Positions 53,070 to 64,000 of a stretch of 64,000 nucleotides of DNA are shown in pieces (within the stretch, counting starts at the first letter, position 1; each line of letters begins with the position of its first letter). The stretch is from Anthostomella pinea. Its lineage: Eukaryota > Ascomycota > Sordariomycetes > Xylariales > Xylariaceae. The notes under the pieces are model-generated. The model saw nothing but the letters and a program-made list of their open reading frames with translations, was not told where the DNA came from and searched no databases. The stretch lies in assembly GCA_963556695.1 (NCBI GenBank), contig CAUWAG010000012.1:1178001-1242000 (forward strand), in the 5' to 3' direction. The translations under genes and the position numbers were made by a program.

Positions 53070-53555
53070 ATAATATTTGCTAATAGATGCCAAGACAAAT
53101 GTGTCGCCTCGTAACGTGAACAAATCTTGATTCGTTTCCCACCATTTGCATCATTTAGAACCACGCTCATTCCGAACACGCAGAGGTACCATCCGTAGCA
53201 GCTCATCACAACCGACCAAAGGCTTTCTCCAGCCCATCCGACGCGTCCTCTGCAAAATCGACCTGGTCAGCAACCACAGCACAGTCGTTTTGCCTAATGC
53301 AAATGACAAGCAGCGTAACCAAAAGACACTACTTCGGTCGTCTCACCGGTCGTATCCGATGATGGCGCCGGCGACCCTCAATCAACACTCAGCGATTCTG
53401 AGTCCGATATTGGCCCAATTAATACGCAGATTAGACCATCGGAATCGCCTCAACGAGTTATATCTCATAGGCTGACTCCAGTACCGCGATCACAAGCTGG
53501 GATGGATCCTAACAACGTGTTATCTGGAGGGCGCACCCGCAGGTCGCAGAACCAC
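53070..53555. other. No gene recognised
   Basis: An open frame of 109 codons at 53146-53475 has no motif. It is bounded on the right by a pogo terminal repeat. Confidence 0.3.
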
Positions 53556-53557
53556 TA

Positions 53558-54400
53558 CCATCCCCCACCTGGTACTCGGACACCCCCACTACTCGTACAG
53601 CCAAACCCCACCATCACCACCTAAACTCGCACATGTTCACTTATACGGAGTCGGCTTGATATTGAAGCTATTTAGAATGTAATTACTTCTCTAGATAGCC
53701 CTGATCTTAAGGTTGCTTCCAATGCCAAAACTACCCCGCGCGGCCTACGTGATTGGCTGTCTATTACCCCGCGTTTCCTACCCCGAATAGAGAAATTTGC
53801 AGTGCTTGAGCCTCGTTATGGGATAAACTCTACATTGAACAAAAGACTTAAGCTCCATCCCCAGGAGCTTAGAGAGGTGACGCGGTGCCCCTCCGGATTT
53901 ACCTTACACCCAAGGCACAAGCCAACTCAGACTAAGCTCCTGGCCTTCCAAGAAGAGATCGACGACATTCTTAAGGCACAGAAGCTCGAAACCCACACAG
54001 TCTGGCATCACTACAAGGTTGATGGATTCCCAAGGAAGGTCATCAGTGGGGAAAGGTTTACAATCGACATTACCGGCACTGTTCTCACTGACAAGGTTGA
54101 AGCCCAAACAGGCGACAGACCTTTTAAGGTGCATACTCTCAAGGAACACGGTTGATTCAGATCCAGGGACCACGTGGGTGATCTCTCTGTCCCGAATACA
54201 GAAAAATAGCGAACGCGTTCGAGGCTAAGGAGACCGAAGTTATGATCAAGGATAGAAAGATCAAGGCTCTGGAGGCTAAATTGGAGCGGCTACGGCCAAA
54301 AAGCGGAAAAAGATTCCCAATCTTAACGGGAAATTCAGAAAAGTGACAGAGATATTGTCTCATGGAGGTACCATTGGCCCTGCTACAGGCGCAGAAATAC
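53558..54400 (+). mobile_element. pogo deletion derivative with empty SINE site
   Basis: The left terminus CCATCCCCCACCTGGTACTC follows a TA at 53556-53557. 53558-53790 is nearly identical to the reverse of 28455-29246 without the SINE. The interior 53802-54155 is unrelated ORF-like sequence (HKPTQTKLLAFQEEIDDIL) and the transposase tail reappears at 54200-54360 (KIKALEAKLERLRPKS). The right terminus was not found. 54400-55000 shows no gene. Confidence 0.7.
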
Positions 54401-55004
54401 ATGAGCCGATAATTATTGGCATACGCAAATATAGCGCGATAAGATTAATCATAACCTTGATTAAGCTAATGAAAAGGTTTCTGATAACTTCTAGGAAGAA
54501 GGACACTAGAAGCACTTCGGGAGCACATGGGATGATGGCCAGGGAATTGTCGTTCACCCTCCGTTCAAGACTATACACTTAACGACAGACGGCGGCCCCC
54601 AAGAACTATTCCAAGCTATGCTGGACGGTCGCATTTTCTGTTAGCCTTATGCCAAGATAAACATAACAGGTTATAAGCCCTCAAACCTAACCTGCGATAA
54701 GCTTCGGCCGACGATATGCCCACAATCCATTATTAGGCACCTTTTGGTCAAGGGGACGGGAGCGTCATGGATACCTCTGCGCCAGACTACCAGCTCGCTC
54801 CAGGCCCACCTCACGCCATTTCGTGGCTATTTCTTACCTTCCATTACTTCCTAGACCGATATTTTCTAATCCACTGTGTTGCACTCTCGATGGTACCCTT
54901 ACCCCAACGAGTAAGCATGTTTGTACCAAGCTTCTTGTCCAGCTTTGTTAACACTACCTGTTGCTGCTGTTTGGCGATTGTTAGTTCGTACTGTTGTATC
55001 ATAG

Positions 55005-55562
55005 TCTGTTTATTTGTTTGTTTGTATTTATTGTGGGTGCAGTCCCTCATCAGGGCAAACCACGCCTCCCAGAGCCATTGCATCGCAAGGTTGTAGAGGT
55101 ATCAGTCTAGATACATTCAGATCCGCGCATGAGCCTATCCTCGCTGTAGCGGTACCAATCTGGAGTGTCCAGATGGTTTTAGTCAATACCCAAGCATGAT
55201 TCTGTCAGAAAAACCTCCTGTCTAGTGACAAAACGACACAGTGAACCTCAGTCCTCTGGTGTACACATCGTTCCAGTAGCTGTTCGATATATGTCGCATT
55301 AGTGAGTGAAATAGGTGTTTGTTATCTGCTGGCGAGGGAAACCACAAGGGGAAAAACCTCGCAAGAATGGGTGGTATGGAGACAAGCTACTTGGTTATCG
55401 GGCTCTGCGATAATGGAGCCTCTCCACTGTCATGTGCTGGTTATCGACTCGCACAAGCCGGGTCAGAAGGGGGCCATAGCAGGATTCGAACCCACTTGTT
55501 CTCGTCGCCCACCGCACAAACGAGAACACAACCAGGCGCATTTGACCATTGCGCCATACGGC
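55005..55562 (-). mobile_element. tRNA-derived SINE, copy 3 (full length)
   Basis: On the minus strand it runs from GCCGTATGGCGCAATGG (55562) to a tail of AAATACAAACAAACAAATAAAC at about 55005. Both A and B boxes are intact. Its 5' flank is CATATCATGTCAAC (55564-55577), but its 3' flank is AGACTATGATAC, so no local target duplication exists. The matching copy is next to SINE copy 2. Confidence 0.9.
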
Positions 55563-55674
55563 CGTTGACATGATATGGAATGTTCGCAGCTGTGTCAGCC
55601 TGAAGAACCATTTTCAGAAGATATATAAGCCTCATTGTGGCACGGCCAAGTCTTTATGCCCGAGGTCTTCGCAT

Positions 55675-56088
55675 TTTGGAATCTGACGATCCGGATGACT
55701 CGCAAACAGACCACAGGCGAGGGTAGGCTTTGTGCCAATAAGTTACCATTGTTAACAAAATCATTCTTAGGGGCCATCGCCTTCTCTTACATGCTCTGGT
55801 TCTTGCGGACGAACCGTAAGGCAACTCGAATGATGACTGAGAATGATTGGCCATCAATGATTCAGGGCGTTTCCCATACATGTGTATTACGCCACGTCAC
55901 TGCCCCTTGACCTATCCTTCATAGCCCCTCGAGAGCATCGAAGACGTGCCATCGGACGAGGCATCGATGGCCGCTTTGGAAATCTGCGAAGGCGCTTTCA
56001 GGATGACTCATGGACATTTAGGAAACCTGCAGAGACTGCCGACCTATGGATAGAGGCGGCTGAGAATGACTGGTCATGAGCGTCTATG
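55675..56088 (-). repeat. MITE-like element, inverted copy
   Basis: Reverse counterpart of 26208-26640: GATCCGGATGACTCGCA, CATTCTTAGGGGCCATCGCC, CGACGAGGCATCGATGGC and GGCTGAGAATGACTGGTCAT. Together with 26208 it defines a family of 400-500 bp. Confidence 0.65.
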
Positions 56089-56284
56089 AATCCAGAAGTC
56101 CAAGTAGGAACACGACGGAGACTCATGCATCTTCCAGCTGTCACACATGCCGCTGCTTCTCCACAATTGGGGTTCTTCTGTCCTGCCCAACAATATCCAC
56201 AAGCTAGTGCTAAAATAAACCATCAGTACTGCCTCAGCGGCCGACACGACCAGGCTAGACGATCAGCTATCCGGCTGAAGTCAA

Positions 56285-56500
56285 GGTCAAGAGACGTCAA
56301 CCTGTGTGAGAAAAGAAGTTGCTGCTAATAATCCCGTTTCTGCTCATGATCCAGTTTCAAGAAGCGCATCTATCCACTCTGTCCACTCAGCCCAAAAGCC
56401 AAATCCGGATCTCGTGTCTACATCGATCCAATACCGCCCACCCTTCAGCATGGGCAATGCCCTCGTCCTGTTCTTTGAACACGGTCACCGTATCGGCCTG
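56285..56500 (+). repeat. Inverted duplicate of 43600-43830
   Basis: See the partner. A short open frame continues across it but is not recognised. Confidence 0.6.
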
Positions 56501-56519
56501 AAACTCAGCTTGTTCCAAC

Positions 56520-56700
56520 ACAGCCTCAGCTTATCTGGTGTGTGCGTATCACTACGTCACACGCCCAATCCTTCATAGTCGCTCGACGGCATTGACACGC
56601 GCCATCCGACGAGGCATATTTACCGCCACGGCCGTGTTGCAGTTGGAGTCATACATGATGCATTCGGGAATTTGGTTCGTCTTGACTAGCACGTCACCAT
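56520..56700 (+). repeat. Interspersed repeat (MITE-related)
   Basis: GTGCGTATCACTACGTCACA, CATCCGACGAGGCATATTTA and CACGGCCGTGTTGCAGTTGG. The last block matches 38465-38495 in reverse. 56700-57300 beyond it has a run of CCATACTCCTCCCTTG near-repeats (56922-56958) and no gene. Confidence 0.5.
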
Positions 56701-57298
56701 TGCCCTGCTCCCCAGATATGTAGCTAGCAAGCCGAGATAGCCTCACACACCTCAAGCATCTCCAATACAACAATGTTTACCCATATGTGTATTGGCCCTC
56801 AACAATAAGGTTACAAGGAGACCACTTTGCTACTTCTTATAAATAAGGTCTGGTGCTCGGGTCTGACCGTTTTGTGGAATGGGCTCTCCCTTCCATTACT
56901 CCTCCATCCACTACCCCTCCCCTGCCATACTCCTCCCTTGCCATACTCCTCCCTTCCAAGCACCTGTGCCAATTACTCAGCTATCTACTTAGCTTTCCCT
57001 TTTGCGCGAATGCCTATTCTCATCTATTTACGATAAGCGACGACTAATCCTGGAGCATCAATCTCATCGTGACCTATAGCAACCTCCCGAGCCCTTACTC
57101 TTGCCTAATAGCAGGATGCAGTATGCCCAACCAGTGCCTGAAACTTCGGATAAGACGTCAAAGGGTGGAAGTGGCACCTTTTGTAGTGCAATAACAGAGC
57201 CTACACAGCTTACGCAAGGTAGCTAGGGTCAAACCCTTCGCGTCATCCCGTTTCACTAATCGGCTATAGATGCCAGCCGGATTGCGAGCAATAAGGGA

Positions 57299-57600
57299 GT
57301 GGAGGGCACCCCGCCCACTGCGACTCACGGCGAAGACTTGAGGCATCTCTACTATCAAGTCAAGGGCACTTGCTGCGGTATACACGACAGCGTTATGACC
57401 GCAACTGTACGCCTGGATTGTGGTATCACACCCGTCAGTGTTACTTGTCTCAATCTTAGGGAGACTAACGTTGCTTTAGGAGACTGGTTCTGTAGGGAAT
57501 GTTTTGACCGTGAGGTGAACATAGAAGGAGAAGACTTTTTGCCCTCATTGTGGTGGTCGGTGGGAGATCTATCAATCCGGTCTCTCCTCTGGGATCAACA
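57299..57600 (+). pseudogene. PHD-finger-like fragment
   Basis: LRLDCGITPVSVTCLNLRET, then LGDWFCRECFDREV, matches the second half of a PHD finger (GDWFCxxC), preceded by a Cys-Cys pair. The first cysteines and the His are not in canonical spacing, so it is degenerate or partly spliced. Function would be histone-tail binding if intact. Confidence 0.4.
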
Positions 57601-57968
57601 TGAGTCTGTTAATCGACCTCGACGACGTAGGTACGGACACAGAAGCCGAGCCCATCCTCCGAGGCTTCCCTGTGGCCAGTGTCTCGGACGCTGGCAGCAG
57701 CAACGTACTTTCACAACAGCCGAGCAGACCAGCGGCTGACAAAGAAACGTACATTTGCACGTACCCTGGTTGCATCCGGCGCTTCGAGACGCCGGAACTT
57801 CTCCAAAAGCACAGGCGCGAGGGACATCGTCAAGCCAATGCGCCCCCGCATGCAGATGAACCCGAGCCCAAGGAAACCCTGCGGCACGGTATTCTCCCGG
57901 CCTTACGATCTTACCCGACACGAGAACAGGAGTCACAATCCGCGCAAGCCCAATATGCGCTGTGACCT
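57601..57968 (+). pseudogene. C2H2 zinc-finger fragment
   Basis: YICTYPGCIRRFETPELLQKH is a normal C2H2 finger. A second one, CGTVFSRPYDLTRHENRSH, is in a different frame, so there is a frameshift or an unseen intron near 57860. The sequence breaks off at about 57968 after MRCDLW, where the next finger should begin. Probably a truncated transcription factor. Confidence 0.55.
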
Positions 57969-58040
57969 CTGGACTATTACGGTACTAGGTACTTTCAGAT
58001 TGAAATCGTGAACATCGATGGTCGGCTGCGTTTCGAGTTA

Positions 58041-60274
58041 CCATCCGACCCCCCGAACCGGCACACCCCCACTACCGGCACAGCCAAACCCCGCCACCAC
58101 CACCAAAAGACCCCCCTAGTCACTTACACGCATTTGAGGCTGTATAGGGTCAAAAAAATCAGCAAAATTATCATTCTGTAGTGTTTTGGCTGCTCAATCG
58201 ACGTATCTAGCCGGCGCCCAGATTGACCGCCCGGATCTAGTCATCTGGGCTTCTGCAACAGGGGCTTCTATAGCCTCTTCAGCGTCCGCAAGCTCCTCGT
58301 CCTCCTCATCCTCGTCTTCAACAACCTCTGACTCTGAAGAAGAAGAAGAAGACTCTACAACGACCAGAACTAACGGATCACCACCCTGGGCTAGTATTTC
58401 TACCATTGTCATGAACTTTTTGTTGGGATTTGGTATCTTTTTCCTCTTCTTGGGCCGTAGCCGCTCCAGTTCAGCCTCCACGGCCCTGATCTTCTGGTCT
58501 TTTATGGCCAGCTCCGTCTCCTGTTTCTCAAAGGTATGGTAGATCTTCCGGAACTTCAGCCGAGTGGCTGGGGAACGGTTCCTCCCGAAATCCCGGATTT
58601 GCCGGCTCGTGGTAGGGGTCTGTTGGTCCTCTAACTCCGAGTCTTCCTGTTCTTCCGGCTCGGGGGTCTTCCGCTTGTCTTCTTGGATTTCTGGATAGTC
58701 TAGTCACTTTTTGCAGCTAATTGGGTAGCATCCTGTCACTCGGAAGCCTGAGCAGATATTTTTTGGCATAAATACCATGTCCCTTGCCTTACTATAACTG
58801 CGGATAAAGTTGATCTTGTTAACAGGGAAAGAATCAGTCAGAGAATATAACTGGGTGAGGAATCTCTGGTAATAGGACTTAAGGGCGTTATAGGGGCCGT
58901 TATCCAGTGGTTGCATTCCGTGGCTGGTGTGTGCTGGGAAAAAGCACAGCAAGATGTTGGCAAAATAACACCGCATCATAAATTCGTCCTTTTCTATAGT
59001 CAGTTGCTGTTTAAATCGGAATAAATCAAACAATTAGTAAATAAATAGAAAATATTGGTATACGTACGGAGGTATGGCTACCATGGGCATCTAGTATCAA
59101 AAGGACTGGTTTCCACTGTTTCTGGCCACGAATTTCAACCACTTGTGGTATGAAAACGTGCTCAAGCCACTGGCAGGCAATATCGTTACTGGTCCAGCCG
59201 TTTTCCGACATTATATAGTACCAGTCGGCTATCTTCTGGAATTCCTCGAGGAACCACTGCACTTGGAGATCTTTTCCCTTGAAAATCAAGCCTGATTTGA
59301 GTACTCTACCGGTAGCTGAAATGGTCTCGATGAAAGATGTCCACGAGTGGCCCTGGGGGCTCTTTAGAATAGCTTTCCTTGTCTCAGAACTTCCCAGAAC
59401 TAGGGAATCAATGCCTATAAGGATAGCTAGTTGACTGTGAGGATATGGCGCTCGAAAGAGTTACCAAAACCCGACATGATGCCGCCCTTATCGACATTGT
59501 ACGTATTTTCTGGCTTCACCCAGCCATAGTCCTCCAAGATATTGAAGAACCAGTTCACAGACTTAGGGATAAACCCCTTAAACTGAGCAGATTCCATTCG
59601 CTTGCCAATTTTAGTCTGAATGGTAGGGTTGCGTCGTTTAAAGCTGTTCATATAGTGGTTCCCAAGTGGTGCGAAATCCCCCTTTCTTTTTAGGAGTTCT
59701 ACCACAATTTCCCTGACGGCTGAGTGAGAGGGGGCAAGCCCCAAAGTCTCCTGGCGCAATATCCAGGCTGCTACCTTGCTTTCTTGCTCGGGAGAAATTC
59801 TCTGCCCAGTGGTGTGAGCTTCTGTTTTAGTCCCTCTCCCCCTTATGCGTGCTGACAGCGTGCTGGCCGGGACGCCGTATTTTTGGCTGGATTTCCTCAC
59901 GGACATGCCATTATCTGTGACCTCTAGGTAGGCATCCACCACATCATCCTCTCTATACGTGGGCGGAGGCATCGTGGCTGGCTTCAGGATGCTGTGGCGC
60001 ATGAGGGACAGGGGCTCGCGGAGAGAATTCTACAGCAAATTTGCATTTAAGGGCGGGGCACGGAGGCTGCTAAATGCTGATGCCGATGGCCCAGCAATTA
60101 AATAATTTATATTAAGCTAAACACCAAGAAAAGGGCTATCTAATTATCTAAAGAACGTTTAGACACCCTCCAAAGGGGCTATAATCCGTGTAAGTGAGTA
60201 AGGGGACTTTTGGTCGTGGTTGTGGGGTTTGGCTGTGCCGGTTGGGGGGGTGTGCCGGTTCGGGGGTCGGATGG
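58041..60274 (-). mobile_element. pogo/Fot1 transposon, nearly complete
   Basis: 2234 bp between TA dinucleotides (58039-58040, 60275-60276), with inverted termini of about 90 bp (CCATCCGACCCCC...). The transposase on the minus strand starts at 60002 or the internal Met at 59970 (MPPTYREDDVVDAYLEVTDN). It has the CENPB-like DNA-binding part, YNVDKGG (first Asp), LILDAHGSHTS (second Asp) and PAHTSHGMQPLDNGPYNALK (third Asp). A 61-nt intron (59067-59007) joins HGSHTS to QLTIEKDEF. Lesions: one missing base near 59440 and a TGA near 58703. A Ser/Glu-rich tail ends in SGRSIWAP. Confidence 0.92.
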
Positions 60275-60276
60275 TA

Positions 60277-60426
60277 GTTCAGGAACCAGTCAAGAGGTAG
60301 TCGGCTGCCGTCGTTCAGCTCGGTGGGAATGAGCAGTGCCAAAGTGGGCATCTCCTTGGTTACTATTGCTCTTGCTTCAGACAGAGAACAAAGGACGATG
60401 GTGTCTGTTGCAGTTTTCGGTGCCAT
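60277..60426 (-). pseudogene. Host ORF interrupted by the pogo element
   Basis: MAPKTATDTIVLCSLSEARA, then IPTELNDGSRLPLDWFLN, stops at the element. Beyond the other terminus, minus strand 58038-57972 reads LETQPTIDVHDFNLKVPS in the same frame if one TA is removed, though a TAA falls at the join. Family not recognised. The downstream part is antisense to the C2H2 fragment. Confidence 0.45.
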
Positions 60427-60675
60427 AGAAAGTATTCAACGGACGTGATTTTCTGCCCAACAATACATGCTTGAAGAACATCCTGCATCGCTTCAATTTG
60501 TTCTTTTACGAGAGTTGGGAGTAGCTTGGCAAGAAAGTTCGTCCAGTATTTCTAGAGATTTCGTGATGGCATGCGATGTTTTGGTGGCGTATGCTGCCAT
60601 GAGTTGTCGAAAACTAGCCAACTGATGAGGTTGTGCATTGATGGCACTGTCCTGAAGAGGCTGCCTGCAATGTCT

Positions 60676-60951
60676 TCAATGGGCAGGATGCTCGGATTCC
60701 AATCCAGCTTGCCCGCATACGCAATGGAAGTGAGGGCGGTTGATGTGTCTTGTCAAAGCTTTGCGATCAAAGGGCCCTCGCTTGCAAAGTGGGCAGGAAC
60801 CCATCCCTTCCTTAGAAGGACATCTTAACTGGCGGCTTTGCCAATCTCTCCCGACGAACCAGAGACCACAGATAGGATTGTCTCCTCGTTTATGATGTCC
60901 CATCAGGTCTCGCCGCGGCCTCCAGCTGTCCATACGCAGGCCTTCCCGCAT
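60676..60951 (-). pseudogene. C2H2-finger-like fragment
   Basis: GSCPLCKRGPFDRKALTRH has Cys-x2-Cys and a His. HFHCVCGQAGLE follows with another Cys pair. Similar in style to the finger pieces at 57.7 kb but on the other strand. No complete gene. 60430-60670 and 60960-61450 show no recognised gene. Confidence 0.4.
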
Positions 60952-61459
60952 TCCTATAGGGTAGCGGCAAGGGGGCTACAACTGAACGGGCGGTCTAATT
61001 GGCTGAATTTTCGGCCAACGAATATTTGCAGGCTATGCAGTGCCCGGCTGTGTAAGTGCAGCTTTTTTTGGTTATGGCATGACTGTATATTACCAGTGTC
61101 ACGTAAGAGAAGTCGGGAGGCGACCAAGAGCAATTGGCTATTAGTGGTCATAATCGGTAACATGCTACCAATACAGGATGTGGCATGCCGGTTGGGGCGC
61201 AACAAAAGATTGTAGAGGAGCCCCCAGGCGTGGTCTCTCTGTCCGGGCCACGCGAAAGGTCTAGACGATCGCTCTCTTTAGGTCTGGAAATCCGACATGG
61301 AGAAACACCTCAAACACTTTGCTGGGGGCAGACTGTGAGCAATATCACTGTGGTTAGGCCAAAAGATTACCTCATTTGTGAGGAATCGGACACGGAGGAT
61401 GACGGCGCGGCAAGCCATGAGAGTGACGAGCGGACTTGCCGTGGAACATCTCATCCACC

Positions 61460-61590
61460 CATCCATGGCTGCAGCCTCACTTACCCTTGTCCGGTTTTAA
61501 CCCCTTCATACACCATGCTGCCGGCCTCAGCTCTTATTGGCAGCTTAGCTCTTTGGGTAGGCGCATTTCTATTGCTACGTGTGGCAGTGC
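61460..61590 (+). repeat. Dispersed repeat, pair with 14760-14905
   Basis: Encodes GCSLTYPCPV and LALWVGAFLLLRV within an open frame that begins at 61185. The inverted partner at 14760-14905 encodes nearly the same. The rest of that 150-codon frame is not recognised. Confidence 0.5.
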
Positions 61591-61959
61591 CTATAAGAGA
61601 CGGTGCGAGACGCCCAGGCGACAATATGAAAACTTGAAATACTTGAATAAGACAGTATTTCGGTTGACATCAAGGATGGGGACAAACCGGGTAGTATTAA
61701 GATTATGAATGGGCTGTTTGATGCCGGGGCTTCGGCAAAGAGGCCATAGATTCTTAACAAAGACAACTTAACGTGCACAGCTAGGGAGTTCTTGAGCACA
61801 CAGCTGCTATACAATCCGACTAGCAACTTAATATAATATCTCTTGAAGCCAATAACATGTAGCGCAAACACAGGGCTTGGATTGGCTCATATAGTAACAT
61901 CCGGGACGTTATGTTTGTACCCAAGTTAGTTTCTTACGTGACATGTGTGATGACAATCG

Positions 61960-62290
61960 AAAGCGGATCATCAACGGCTGCCAGCAATGACCACAAACCC
62001 GGCAGGTGAATTCTGCTTCGCAGGGTGGCCATCTGCATGAGGTGGCAATGGATCATGGGATTTAGTTGGACAACAGTCAGGGAAGATGAAACAGGATCAT
62101 GAACAGGGACTGGATCGTGAACAGGAACTGAACCACGGGTTGGAACTGGATCGTGAGCAGGATATAAAATGAGCTTGGCGCCCTAGCTTGGTATTTCCTA
62201 GCTTCTGATACGTACATAAATGAGTGGTCGTAAGTGAATCATAGCCAGCTATCTCATGCGTGTGTATCACACCATGTCACTGCTTCCTGA
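61960..62290 (+). repeat. Non-coding repeat, pair with 38690-39020
   Basis: Same order of blocks as 38690-39020, with a longer run of AACTGGATCGTGAGCAGGA-type near-repeats at 62095-62165. Confidence 0.65.
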
Positions 62291-62474
62291 ACTATCATTC
62301 ATAGCCAATCGACAGCATCGAAGACGCGTCATTGAACGGGGCATATCTAGGGCTCCAGACGTCATATATCATTTAATGCCCCACCAAATGGCCAGTTTGA
62401 AAGCCTGTATCGGGCGCGTTCAGGATGACACAGGCATTCTGGGAGCCAGCAGAGACTGCCGGCCTATAAGCAGC

Positions 62475-62830
62475 CGTTTGAACTGTAATTAGCTCCGCTG
62501 AAACACAAGTGTGGCGGTTTACGAATCACAAAATGACTCCATTAGGGGCTAAAGTAGACCATTGCGGCAAACGAGCCGGAATGTACCCTTTTCGCCATAA
62601 ACAGGTCGAATTGGCTCTTCGCCTGCCCTGAAAGGTTGACAGATCGGGAAGTCTAGATTTAGAGCCCCTCAATATGTCATTTAGTGGACTTTAAGTCCAT
62701 TTCTTACGCAATACCTAAGTTAAGGCTTTATAAATAATTATTGCACTTGAAGGCATTACCGTAAGGAGATCGAACCTACGCTACTCTCAAAGAGGATATT
62801 CAAGAGACCTAATGAAAGCTGGTTGACGCA
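62475..62830 (+). repeat. Non-coding repeat, copy 2
   Basis: Direct partner of 15645-15975. It runs right up to the 3' end of the BTB-family pseudogene. Confidence 0.65.
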
Positions 62831-63497
62831 AGGCGCCAGCGAGGAGACTGAATCTCGAGCACGGCTTTTATTGTCGCCTCAGCACTGAAATCTGAAAGTG
62901 ATGCTCTCGACTCGATATCTAATAATCCTTTTGTATTCATCTTTTTCGTAAGCGCACCAAGTAAAATTGATAAACATTCGAATGAGCATCCGGCTATACC
63001 ATCGCAGAGGTACAAGAGAAGATTATGGAGACCCGTAAGGATCTGTTCGATGGGATCTCGTCTCTTGCGATCGATAGCTTCTAGAAAGCGGTTAGCCGCA
63101 AGATAATAATAGTTCCTCAAATTACTTAGCAACAATAAGAGCCGGGATTGGGAGTCCCAATGGAAAGCGGTCCTCTGATGACTTTCCAGGGAATTCTCGT
63201 CATAGTTTCGAACAGATCAGCTTGAGAGAACACCCACAATATAAGAAGCCATAGGACAATGTCTCTGCAGTAATCCTGGGGCAGATGCTGCCTTAACTTC
63301 CCGATCCACATCTGTCCTACGAATTCGACTACTTCTTAGCATTTGTAGTAATCGACCAGAACGGCGATTTTTGTAAGCAACTCCAGGGACGCCGATCTAG
63401 GGACGCCTCGGTGACGACCATGAATGACATACATCAGAATCGATAAAGCATTAGCATCCCAATCCTCTGCACATATGAAGTGGTCAGAATTTGGCAT
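62800..63497 (-). pseudogene. BTB/POZ-domain family protein, C-terminal half
   Basis: From 63497: FICAEDWDANALSILMYVIH, SASLELLTKIAVLVDYYKC, then TAA (63338-63336), then in the same frame MWIGKLRQHLPQDYCRDIVL. After a frameshift near 63130 the family's C-terminal signature follows: LCDGIAGCSFECLSILLGAL, TKKMNTKGLL, LEIQSPRW. This order is typical of a large fungal BTB-related family of unknown function. The N-terminal BTB fold is missing beyond the LTR at 63500. Confidence 0.65.
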
Positions 63498-63499
63498 TC

Positions 63500-63600
63500 T
63501 GTGAGATTTCAAAGCGGTCTGGTATTGAAAGGAAGAAGAAGAAGATCTCTGGGGGAGAAGCCCCCATATGTATGTACAGGTGTGCCATCAGGGTGACCAG
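63500..63600 (-). repeat. LTR-B fragment cutting the BTB gene
   Basis: Begins TGTGAGATTTCAAAG on the plus strand, like 20841 and 41823, then diverges with a GAAGAAGAAGAAG run. The right end is not defined. Confidence 0.6.
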
Positions 63601-63609
63601 ATATCATAA

Positions 63610-64000
63610 CAATGGTGCCAGGATTCTAGTGGCTTGAGCGTGTCGTAAATGCCCTCAAGCTAAGCAGGGCGGCGGCGCTTCGTTGGTCGGGTGTCATGCT
63701 TACCGTCCGTGGTTGGGCGACTGGGGTTCTGTGGATTGCCGGGGATCCCTTTGATCTCGTCGGCATCGCTGTCGTGTGCATTGAAATAACAGTTTTTGCT
63801 ACCAAAGACTTCAAATCTGATGCCGGTATATCATATGCTGTCTATTTCTAGCTAAATGTTTCCTTCTATCACTGTTTAAGAATCAATGGACTGATCCTCC
63901 GGGTCATAAAATTGCCACATTATGGTGCTGCCCCAGACGTCCAGTATGAAGAACAAGTAACCATGTAAGTGTATGGCCTGCACAGCTGTCGCTTCCTCAT
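63610..64000. other. No gene recognised
   Basis: A minus-strand frame (63814-63626) has no motif. It might contain the remainder of the BTB gene's 5' half, but I cannot see the BTB fold. Confidence 0.3.

Noticed and set aside
1..64000. A Starship-type giant element or a secondary-metabolite cluster
   Set aside because: I looked for a DUF3435 tyrosine recombinase captain, polyketide or peptide synthases and clustered tailoring genes and found none. The lone oxidoreductase at 22.8-24.2 kb is disabled.

Overview
The window looks like accessory, repeat-rich DNA from a filamentous ascomycete (Pezizomycotina, probably Eurotiomycetes). The evidence is short GT-AG introns of 55-71 nt, a C2HC plus Zn2Cys6 transcription factor, DUF3723-like and BTB-like fungal families, and Fot1/pogo, MULE, Copia and Tad-like LINE elements. 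I see no bacterial operon, CRISPR array, rRNA or ordinary tRNA gene. The domain names are recognised from the sequence by eye, not from a database search.

Layout. 0-2 kb: one apparently intact five-exon zinc-cluster transcription factor. 2-4.3 kb: LINE 3' end, LTR and MITE scraps. 4.6-6.2 kb: DUF3723-like gene remnant. 7.3-11.3 kb: LINE and Copia pieces around a chimeric minus-strand ORF (coiled coil fused to an M16 peptidase fragment). 11.5-16.7 kb: mostly non-coding repeats and Copia relics. 17.4-19.1 kb: second LINE family, abutting a truncated host gene. 20.8-24.2 kb: solo LTR, pogo scrap, duplicated exon, LINE 5' piece and its parent saccharopine-dehydrogenase-like pseudogene. 26.2-29.2 kb: MITE, then a deleted pogo element carrying a full-length tRNA-derived SINE. 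31-37 kb: ferric-reductase-like pseudogene, 104-bp minisatellite and an intact orphan ORF of 371 codons. 37-43.4 kb: pogo and Copia elements with nested solo LTRs. 45-48.5 kb: ankyrin fragment, a gene with two nonsense codons, and a MULE with three. 48.7-56.7 kb: NLR fragment, two further SINEs in opposite orientation, a cyclin fused to pogo DNA, and repeats. 57.3-61 kb: PHD and C2H2 fragments and a near-complete pogo element inserted in a host ORF. 62.8-63.5 kb: BTB-family pseudogene cut by an LTR.

How it fits together. Most content is relics that have inserted into one another, recombined down to solo LTRs and picked up nonsense codons, several explicable as CAG to TAG, which is compatible with mild repeat-induced point mutation. 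The best-supported unusual signal is the SINE family. It has A and B boxes, a cloverleaf-like head and a 12-bp target-site duplication, and an empty paralogous target also lies in the window. Target-site duplications split between two opposite SINE copies suggest an inversion of about 4.3 kb. Likely functional host genes are few: the transcription factor at 0.3-2.0 kb and possibly the orphan ORF at 36-37 kb.
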